Of a stretch of 64,000 nucleotides of DNA, positions 58,917 through 64,000 are shown in pieces. A program made the position numbers and the translations under genes. This stretch comes from Mayfieldus sp963740555 (GTDB taxonomy: Bacteria; Actinomycetota; Thermoleophilia; Solirubrobacterales; 70-9). The stretch covers positions 62,001-126,000 of the forward strand of contig CAVUES010000012.1 of assembly GCA_963740555.1 (NCBI GenBank), written 5' to 3'. Each line of letters begins with the position of its first letter. Position 1 is the stretch's first letter. Under the pieces are notes generated by a model. That model did no database searches. It saw only the letters and a list, made by a program, of their open reading frames with translations, and had not been told where the DNA came from.

Positions 58917-60365
58917 CTAGAAAGCTGGCCCTTCGGCCGCCGAGCTCTCGAGCGATTCCTCATCGGCCGGCCCCTCTCCGGCCGGCTGCTCGATCGGCTG
59001 GTCCTGGCCGCTGTAGTCGGCGAACTTGGGAAACCGGTCCAGGAACACGAGGCGCTTGACGCCGACGGGCCCGTTCCGGTGCTTGGCGATGATCACCTCG
59101 GCGATGCCGGTGGGCTCGTAGTCGGGGTCGCGCTGGCCGTAGGCGTCCTCGCGATAGAGGAATGCGACGAGGTCCGCGTCCTGCTCGATCTGGCCCGACT
59201 CGCGCAGGTCGGAGAGCTGCGGTCGGGGCGGTTGGCGCTGCTCGGGGGCGCGGGAGAGCTGCGAGATCGCGATCACCGGGACGTTCAGCTCACGGGCGAG
59301 GATCTTCAGCCCGCGGCTCATCTGACCCACCTGTTCGACCCGGTTGGCACGTGGGTCGTCGGCGCGCATCAGCTGCAGGTAGTCAACGATCACGAGGCCC
59401 AGCCCGCCCAGGGATTGCGACTGCGCGTGCAGCCTCCGCGCCTTGGCGCGCAAGTCGAGGATGCCGAGGTCGGAGGAGTCGTCGAACCACAGCGGCGCCT
59501 CCTCGAGCTCGTTGGCGGCGCGGATCACCTTCGGCCAATCCTTCTGGCCCACCTTCCCCTTGCGCAGACGGTCCCCCGCGATCCGTGCCCGGCAGGCGAT
59601 GAAGCGCTGGGCCAGCTCGACCTCCGACATCTCGAGTGAGAAGAAGGCGACCGGAAGCCCCTGCTTGACCGCCACGTTCTCGGCGATGTTCGCGACCCAG
59701 GCACTCTTTCCCATCGCCGGGCGGGCGGCAATCACGATCAGGTTGCCCGGTTGAAAGCCGCCCGTGAGGCCGTCGATGTCCCCGAAACCCGACGCTGTTC
59801 CGACCAGGTCGACGTCGCCGCGGGAGAGCTTCTCCAGCCGATCGACCTCGTCGTGGAGGATCTCGTTGATGCGACGGAAGTCGCTTGCCTGCTCCTCGTG
59901 GGCCACCTCGAACAGCAGCCGCTCGGCGTCCTCGGCTAGCTGGCGCGGCTCGCCGCCGCGCTCTCGCACCGACTCCTGGATCCGCTGGCCCGCGGCGAGC
60001 AGGCGCCGCAGCAGCGAGTTCTCCTGCACGATGCGGGCGTGGTGGGCGGCGTTGCCGACCGCCGCGACGCTCGCCGCCAGCTCGGAGACGTAGTGGCGGT
60101 CGCCAGCCTTCTCGAGCTCGCCACGTCCCTTCAGCGACTCGATCACGGCAAGCTCGTCGGTTGCGCCCGACTTGCCGTAGAGGTCGTAGAGGCAGGCGAA
60201 GATCGCCCGATGGCGGTCGAGGTAGAAGTCCTCGGCCTTCAGCTTCACCTCGTCGATCACCGGCGAGACCGCCGATTCGGAGACCAGCATCGCGCCGAGC
60301 ACCGAGCGCTCGGCCTCGAGATTTTGGGGCGGGACGTTTGCGGTTTGCGGCTGCGCCATCTGCAC
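58917..60365 (-). CDS. dnaB: Replicative DNA helicase DnaB
   Basis: 482 aa hexameric helicase. N-terminal domain (VPPQNLEAERSVLGAMLV), RecA-like domain with LTGGFQPGNLIVIAARPAMGKSAW (Walker A), FFSLEMSEVELAQRF, LVIVDYLQLMRA (Walker B) and QLSDLRESGQIEQDADLVAFLYR. No intein. The start is GTG 60365 or ATG 60359; the protein is the same but for two residues. Last in rpsF-ssb-rpsR-rplI-dnaB order, with the DnaC-like gene directly behind. Confidence 0.97.
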   Translation of the reverse strand: MQMAQPQTANVPPQNLEAERSVLGAMLVSESAVSPVIDEVKLKAEDFYLDRHRAIFACLYDLYGKSGATDELAVIESLKGRGELEKAGDRHYVSELAASVAAVGNAAHHARIVQENSLLRRLLAAGQRIQESVRERGGEPRQLAEDAERLLFEVAHEEQASDFRRINEILHDEVDRLEKLSRGDVDLVGTASGFGDIDGLTGGFQPGNLIVIAARPAMGKSAWVANIAENVAVKQGLPVAFFSLEMSEVELAQRFIACRARIAGDRLRKGKVGQKDWPKVIRAANELEEAPLWFDDSSDLGILDLRAKARRLHAQSQSLGGLGLVIVDYLQLMRADDPRANRVEQVGQMSRGLKILARELNVPVIAISQLSRAPEQRQPPRPQLSDLRESGQIEQDADLVAFLYREDAYGQRDPDYEPTGIAEVIIAKHRNGPVGVKRLVFLDRFPKFADYSGQDQPIEQPAGEGPADEESLESSAAEGPAF

Positions 60366-60469
60366 TCAGTAAAGGCCGCGCGGCGGCGGATTCATCCCGC
60401 CCCAGCCGGGTTAGTGAAAAAAACCACAGGTCGGACGCCGCCGTGAGGCGCGTTTCAGCAAACGGCGGG

Positions 60470-60498
60470 AAAAAAATCATTGCGGCGCCTTCGGCGCC
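60470..60498 (-). terminator. Intrinsic terminator after rplI
   Basis: Minus strand: GGCGCC-GAA-GGCGCC hairpin just after the rplI stop, followed after 7 nt by seven T residues. A second T7 run lies ~40 nt further on (plus-strand A run near 60418-60424) behind another GC-rich inverted repeat, so termination may be two-step. It separates the ribosomal-protein operon from dnaB. Confidence 0.7.
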
Positions 60499-60503
60499 TG
60501 ACG

Positions 60504-60956
60504 CTACTTCTCTTCGGCGACGATCGTCTTGACGCTGGCCGTGACGCCGGCCGCAACCTCTACTTCGACCATGTAGGTGCCGACCTCGTGGATCGGCTCC
60601 TCGAGCAGGACCTTGCGATGGTCGATCCGCAGGTCGCGCGCGTCGCGGATGCCGTCGGCGATCTCCTTTGAGGTCACCGAGCCGAATAGCTTTCCGTCCT
60701 CGCCCGCGCGGTGATGGATCGTCAGCACGGTTTTCGAGAGCAGGGCCGCGGTCTCCTGGGCCCGTTCGGCGCTCTCTTGCTCCGCCCGCTCCTCCGCCTC
60801 GCGCCGGCGCTGCGCCTCCTCGAGCGAGCCCTTGGTCGCCGGTTGGGCGAGCTTGCGGGGGAGAAGGTAGTTGCGCAGGTAGCCCGGGGAGACGTCTACG
60901 GCATCCCCGCGGTTGCCGAGGTTCTCGACGTCCGCAAGCAGGATCGCCTGAGCCAT
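60504..60956 (-). CDS. rplI: Ribosomal protein L9
   Basis: 150 aa. N-terminal rRNA-binding domain AILLADVENLGNRGDAVDVSPGYLRNYLLPRKLA is the L9 signature, then the long connecting helix (EEAQRRREAEERAEQESAERAQ) and C-terminal domain with GKLFGSVTSKEIAD. ATG start 9 nt after rpsR. Confidence 0.98.
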   Translation of the reverse strand: MAQAILLADVENLGNRGDAVDVSPGYLRNYLLPRKLAQPATKGSLEEAQRRREAEERAEQESAERAQETAALLSKTVLTIHHRAGEDGKLFGSVTSKEIADGIRDARDLRIDHRKVLLEEPIHEVGTYMVEVEVAAGVTASVKTIVAEEK

Positions 60957-60965
60957 CAGTGGCCC

Positions 60966-61226
60966 TTAGCGCTCGCCGACATAGGGAAGCAGCGCGATCT
61001 CCCGCGCCCGCTTGACGGCTAGCGCCAGCTGCTTCTGATGCTTGCGGGAGAGCCCGGTCACACGCCGCGAACGCGACTTGCCCTTGTCGGAGATGAAGCG
61101 GCGAAGCACGGTCAGGTCCTTGTAGTCGATCTCCTCGACGTTGATGCGCGTGTACTTGCGCGGGCGGAAGCGGTCCGACGGGCCGCGCCGTCGCCTGGGT
61201 CCTGTGTCGCCTCTTTGCTTTGCCAT
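60966..61226 (-). CDS. rpsR: Ribosomal protein S18
   Basis: 86 aa basic protein that pairs with S6. Core YKDLTVLRRFISDKGK, RRVTGLSRKHQKQLALAVKRAREIALLPY is standard. No zinc-binding Cys, the C-minus form. The ATG lies 8 nt behind TACGCT, so it may be transcribed as a leaderless mRNA in addition to read-through from rpsF-ssb. Confidence 0.97.
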   Translation of the reverse strand: MAKQRGDTGPRRRRGPSDRFRPRKYTRINVEEIDYKDLTVLRRFISDKGKSRSRRVTGLSRKHQKQLALAVKRAREIALLPYVGER

Positions 61227-61234
61227 CAGGTTTG

Positions 61235-61240
61235 AGCGTA
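61235..61240 (-). promoter_or_regulatory. Probable -10 element (TACGCT), leaderless rpsR
   Basis: Minus-strand TACGCT 8 nt before the rpsR ATG. Confidence 0.45.
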
Positions 61241-61291
61241 AAGACGCCCGACGATCGCCGGGCGAGCCGGAAGCATGCTAGCGACTCTGGC

Positions 61292-61417
61292 GTTCTGGGC
61301 CGAGCAGGTCGGGGGAAGCAGGACTCGCGTCGATGCGAGCGCACTCAATTGTGCGTGAGCGAGGCGCGAGGCCGATGACCCCGAGATGCGACGGCCAAGG
61401 ACGGCAGAGCCCAGAAC
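61292..61417 (-). ncRNA. Candidate structured element between ssb and rpsR
   Basis: 126 bp bounded by the inverted repeat GTTCTGGGC/GCCCAGAAC, with two internal hairpins: ACTCGC-GTCGAT-GCGAGC and GCGCAC-TCAATT-GTGCGT. No ORF of its own. It could be a structured leader, an autonomous small RNA or a decayed small mobile element; none is recognised. Confidence 0.35.
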
Positions 61418-61418
61418 C

Positions 61419-61447
61419 TACGAGAGCCCCCTGCGGGGGCCCTCGTA
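61419..61447 (-). terminator. Long hairpin downstream of ssb
   Basis: TACGAG-G-GCCCCC-GCA-GGGGGC-T-CTCGTA, a 13-position stem with one G-T pair and a 3-nt loop, 28 nt past the ssb stop. No T run follows, so it may be a rho-independent-like hairpin without U tract, or an mRNA 3' end protecting structure. Confidence 0.6.
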
Positions 61448-61475
61448 AGTCTTGTCGCCCGAACGCCTGGCCAGG

Positions 61476-61928
61476 CTAGAAGGGGATGTCGTCTTCCTTG
61501 CCGCCGCCCACGTTCGCCTCCTCGAAATCGGAGGTATCGGCGGGGACGTCGGATTGGGCCTGGAAGCCGTTGCCGTTTCCTCCGCCATCGCGCGAGCCGA
61601 GAAACTGGACCGAGTTGGCGATGATCTCCACCGCCTGGCGCTTGGTCCCGTCCTGGGCCTCCCACTCGCGCCAGTCGAGCCTGCCGTCGACGGCGACCGG
61701 GCGCCCCTTGGAGAGGTACGTGGCGCAGTTCTCGCCCTGGGCACCCCAGACGGTGACGTCGAAGTAGTTGGGCTTGTCGATCCACTCGCCGGTCTGGCCG
61801 TCCTTGCGGCGGCTGTTGACGGCGACGCGCAGCTTGCAGACCGCGGTTCCGCCAGGGGTGCTGCGCAGCTCGGGATCGCGGGTTAGGTTCCCCGTGATCA
61901 CAACCGTATTGATATTCGTCGCGGCCAA
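61476..61928 (-). CDS. ssb: Single-stranded DNA-binding protein
   Basis: 150 aa. OB-fold with NTVVITGNLTRDPELRSTPGGTAVCKLRVAVN, NYFDVTVWGAQGENCATYLSKG and VAVDGRLDWREWE, a Gly/Asn linker and the conserved acidic tip EDDIPF for partner binding. TTG at 61928 with GAGGAG 9 nt upstream; the reading further up is a non-conserved extension. Confidence 0.96.
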   Translation of the reverse strand: MAATNINTVVITGNLTRDPELRSTPGGTAVCKLRVAVNSRRKDGQTGEWIDKPNYFDVTVWGAQGENCATYLSKGRPVAVDGRLDWREWEAQDGTKRQAVEIIANSVQFLGSRDGGGNGNGFQAQSDVPADTSDFEEANVGGGKEDDIPF

Positions 61929-62077
61929 AAGTCTTCGCTCCTCTTCAGTTTTCTTGAAACACGAGTCTAAGTCGCGGCCCGGCGGTTTCCCTCCCCCTTT
62001 CGGGGGAAAAGGCCGCAACGTGCGGCGCCAAGGCAATGCCCCCGAGGCGCTCAGTCGGCGCCGATCGAACGCCCCGG

Positions 62078-62455
62078 CTAGGTGGCGGGCGCTTCTCGCT
62101 TCGCCGCCGCGGGGGGCGCGCTGGGAGCGCCTGCGGCAGGCGGGGCGACGACCGGGGATCTGGGGTCGACCCGGAAGATCCGGAAGCGCAGCACGCCGTC
62201 GGCGATCTTCAAACTGTGGTCGAGCTGGCTCAGAAGCTCGGGCGAGGCCTCGAAGCGCAGCCAGCGGTAGTCCGCTTCGGTGCGCTGGCGGATCTCGTAG
62301 GCGAGCTTTCGCATCCCCCAGTTGTCCTCGTGCTTGAGGTTGCCGTCCGAGTCGATCCGCTGGCGGACCTCGCCGGCGAGCTTGTCGCGGGCATCGTCCT
62401 CAAGACCTGGATCGAGCATCAGGACAAGCTCGTATTCGCGTGGTTCGGTGGCCAA
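62078..62455 (-). CDS. rpsF: Ribosomal protein S6
   Basis: 125 aa. REYELVLMLDPGLEDDARDKLAGEVRQRI, WGMRKLAYEIRQRTEADYRWLRFEAS and LDHSLKIADGVLRFRIFRV are S6 motifs; the Ala/Pro-rich C-terminal tail is longer than usual. TTG start at 62455; no strong Shine-Dalgarno; a TATCCT box (minus strand, 62468-62473) lies 12 nt upstream. First gene of rpsF-ssb-rpsR-rplI. The ssb gene begins 149 nt downstream. Confidence 0.96.
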   Translation of the reverse strand: MATEPREYELVLMLDPGLEDDARDKLAGEVRQRIDSDGNLKHEDNWGMRKLAYEIRQRTEADYRWLRFEASPELLSQLDHSLKIADGVLRFRIFRVDPRSPVVAPPAAGAPSAPPAAAKREAPAT

Positions 62456-62467
62456 GAGCGGTCGCCG

Positions 62468-62473
62468 AGGATA
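62468..62473 (-). promoter_or_regulatory. Probable -10 element (TATCCT) of the rpsF operon
   Basis: Minus-strand TATCCT 12 nt before the rpsF TTG, giving a very short leader. Confidence 0.45.
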
Positions 62474-62519
62474 GCGAGGCGGCAGGGGAGAAGGGCTTGC
62501 GGCAGCCCATTAGGGAAGC

Positions 62520-62951
62520 GTGTGGAGGCGGGTCCGATGGCAGAGCGCCGGGCGCCTTGGTGCCGCGGTCGTCGCCTGCCTGGTGATCGTCAAAGTCGTC
62601 CCGGGATTGATGCGGGCCCCCGAGCCGCCCCGGTTGGAGCCCGATGTCGGCCTGCCGCGCAAGCCGGCGTCGAGCCCGCCCGAGACGCACCACCCAGTCA
62701 AGGTCCACAAGCCGCCTCGGCCCGAGCCGGCGAAGCCGGCGGACGCGAGGCCTCGGCATCGCAACAAGAAGCAGGGCACCCCCGGGCACCGCCCCTTGGC
62801 CTACCGGCGCCACAAGCACCGACCCCGGCACCAGGTCCACCCGGCGCCGGCGATCCCTCCGCCGTCCCTGCTACCGCCCGCGGCCCCCGCTCCTTCATCT
62901 CCAATCCCCGCGCCACCGGCTCCACCAGCGGCTCCAGAGTTCGGCCTCTAA
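62520..62951 (+). CDS. Single-pass membrane protein with proline-rich tail
   Basis: 143 aa. One membrane helix (GRLGAAVVACLVIVKVVPGLM) then an extracytoplasmic region that is about one third Pro with Lys/His/Arg and then Ala/Pro (PAIPPPSLLPPAAPAPSSPIP). Such tails often span the wall. GTG at 62520 with AGGGAA just upstream. Low-complexity sequence limits certainty; no homologue named. Confidence 0.6.
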   Translation: MWRRVRWQSAGRLGAAVVACLVIVKVVPGLMRAPEPPRLEPDVGLPRKPASSPPETHHPVKVHKPPRPEPAKPADARPRHRNKKQGTPGHRPLAYRRHKHRPRHQVHPAPAIPPPSLLPPAAPAPSSPIPAPPAPPAAPEFGL

Positions 62952-62952
62952 C

Positions 62953-62977
62953 AACGAGGAACGAGGAACGAGGAACT
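62953..62977 (+). repeat. GAGGAAC repeat, copy 4 (triplicated)
   Basis: Three GAGGAAC units (AACGAGGAACGAGGAACGAG and on) start 2 nt after the stop of the proline-rich gene and before a convergent gene, so no downstream start exists for it to serve. Confidence 0.85.
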
Positions 62978-62989
62978 AGCACCCAGCAC

Positions 62990-64000
62990 CTAACTCACCG
63001 CCGCGCGCTCGCCGCGCTTGAGCCGGATGTCGGCGAGCTGCTCGTCGACCCAGTCGCCGGGATCGCGCGAAATGATGATCTCTCGCAGGCGCTGCGCACG
63101 CACGCGCCGCTCCTCGATGTCCATCGTCAGCGCCCGGTAGATCGTGTCCGCCTGCTCCTGGATGTCGAACGGGTTCACCGACAGCGCGCAGTCGGCCAGC
63201 TCCTCGTGCGAGCCGGTGTTCTCGGAGAGCATCAGCACGCCGGAGCGCGTATTGACGATCGGTGCCTCCTTGGCGACCAGGTTCATGCCGTCGAAGATCG
63301 AGTTGACCATCAGCAGGTCGCAGTGCTTGTAGCGGGCGACCGCGTCGATGAAGTTCTCGTAGATCCGCAGGTCGATCGGCATCCAGTCGGTGGTGCCGTG
63401 GCGGTGGTTGATCACCGCAACCAGCGCCTCGATCCGCTCCAGGTACTCCTGGTACTCGGCCACGTCCTGCCGTGAGGGCTGCAGGTGGGCGACGAAGGTC
63501 ACCTTCTCGCGGAACTCGGGGTGCTGGGCGAGGAAGGTGTCGAAGGCGGTGAAGCCGCGCAGCACGTTCTTGGAGAGGTCGGCACGGTCGACGCGGATGA
63601 TCAGATGCTCGCGGCGGCGGGCGAGCACCTCCTGCTCGGCCTCGGCGACCTCCTCGGAGGCGGCGGCACGTTCGAGTCGCGTGGCGTCGACGGCCAGGGG
63701 GTAGGCCCGCACCCAGGTCTCGCCGCCGGGGTGCGTCACCTTGAGGTCGCCGTAGTTGACGTCGAGCTCGAGCAGCTCCTGGCAGCAGCGCAGGAAGTTG
63801 CGGCAGTAGCCGCTGGTGTGAAAGCCGATGATGTCGTTGGCCAGCATCCCGCGATAGATCTCCTCGCGCCAGCGGGCCGGAAGCACCCGCCAGCTGTCGG
63901 CGTGCGACCAGGGGATGTGCACGAAGTGGTGGAGGAAGGCGTCGGGCCGCTCGGCGCGGATCAGGGCCGGCGCGGTGTAGAGGTGATAGTCGTGCAGCAT
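62990..64000 (-). CDS. otsA: Alpha,alpha-trehalose-phosphate synthase, C-terminal part (5' end beyond window)
   Basis: GT20 family enzyme joining UDP- (or ADP-/GDP-) glucose and glucose-6-phosphate. In window: HDYHLYTAPALIR, FLHHFVHIPWSHADSWRVLP, IIGFHTSGYCRNFLRCCQ, IIRVDRADLSKNVLRGFTAF, FVAHLQPSRQDVAEYQEYLERIEALVAVINHRHGT, DLLMVNSIFDGMNLVAKEAPIVN and LSENTGSHEELADCALSVNPFDI. The Met at 64000 is internal to the usual protein; about 130 residues upstream are missing, so the gene continues past the edge. Confidence 0.9.
   Translation of the reverse strand: MLHDYHLYTAPALIRAERPDAFLHHFVHIPWSHADSWRVLPARWREEIYRGMLANDIIGFHTSGYCRNFLRCCQELLELDVNYGDLKVTHPGGETWVRAYPLAVDATRLERAAASEEVAEAEQEVLARRREHLIIRVDRADLSKNVLRGFTAFDTFLAQHPEFREKVTFVAHLQPSRQDVAEYQEYLERIEALVAVINHRHGTTDWMPIDLRIYENFIDAVARYKHCDLLMVNSIFDGMNLVAKEAPIVNTRSGVLMLSENTGSHEELADCALSVNPFDIQEQADTIYRALTMDIEERRVRAQRLREIIISRDPGDWVDEQLADIRLKRGERAAVS

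Noticed and set aside
59383..61344. A 653-codon minus-strand frame over rplI, rpsR and dnaB
   Set aside because: Out of frame with three conserved genes and without motifs.

Overview
ORGANISM. The window is high-GC chromosomal DNA. It looks like an actinobacterium, most likely of the Thermoleophilia/Solirubrobacterales type; this lineage is inferred from gene content and was not tested by any search. Supporting points are the actinobacterial origin-proximal order (rpmH divergent from dnaA-dnaN-recF-DUF721-gyrB-gyrA), a PASTA kinase/FHA/PP2C/PbpA/FtsW cell-wall signalling cluster close to that origin block, frequent GTG and TTG starts, and many genes whose -10 hexamer lies only 6-9 nt before the start codon (leaderless transcripts). 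No rRNA, insertion sequence, prophage or CRISPR array was seen. LAYOUT. (1) 1-9409, minus strand: STPK with a membrane domain, fhaA, fhaB, PP2C, ftsW/rodA, pbpA, pknB and the start of a D-Ala-D-Ala ligase, a co-directional cell-wall growth and phospho-signalling operon. (2) 9585-12687, plus: a membrane protein with a CARDB-like domain, a DUF4446 protein, prephenate dehydratase and an HNH protein. (3) 12733-23182, minus: SDR, gyrA, gyrB, DUF721/DciA, recF, dnaN, dnaA. (4) 23400-28030, plus: rpmH, rnpA, yidD, yidC, jag, rsmG, parA, parB, tRNA-Ile. (5) 28171-38298, mixed: a secreted beta-helix protein, a bifunctional-nuclease-domain protein, an aminotransferase with a second ddl, an alkaline-phosphatase-superfamily enzyme with a membrane glycosyltransferase, and YmdB. 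(6) 38337-48672, plus: ABC exporter, hemB, fused AhbA-AhbB-like siroheme decarboxylase, hemL, a b6c-type cytochrome complex (Rieske, short cytochrome b, subunit IV-cytochrome c fusion), menaquinone methyltransferase and polyprenyl synthase, i.e. heme, quinone and electron transport. (7) 48699-56823: zinc-ribbon protein, dcd, tatA-tatC, tRNA-Lys, diguanylate cyclase, acetolactate decarboxylase, enoyl-ACP reductase, nucleotide-sugar dehydrogenase and a membrane protein. (8) 56832-62455, minus: rpsF, ssb, rpsR, rplI, dnaB, a DnaC-like ATPase, purA. (9) 62520-64000: a proline-rich membrane protein converging on a trehalose-phosphate synthase cut by the window edge. MOST INTERESTING. A recurring leaderless promoter pattern; a hairpin that covers the hemL ribosome-binding site; a fused siroheme-decarboxylase-like protein between hemB and hemL; two helicase-loader families (DciA and DnaC-like) in one genome; a GyrB carrying the long insert typical of Gram-negative enzymes; a second Ddl lacking a normally conserved glutamate; a likely ATC start in fhaA; duplicated intergenic spacers and GAGGAAC repeats; and two candidate very small genes.
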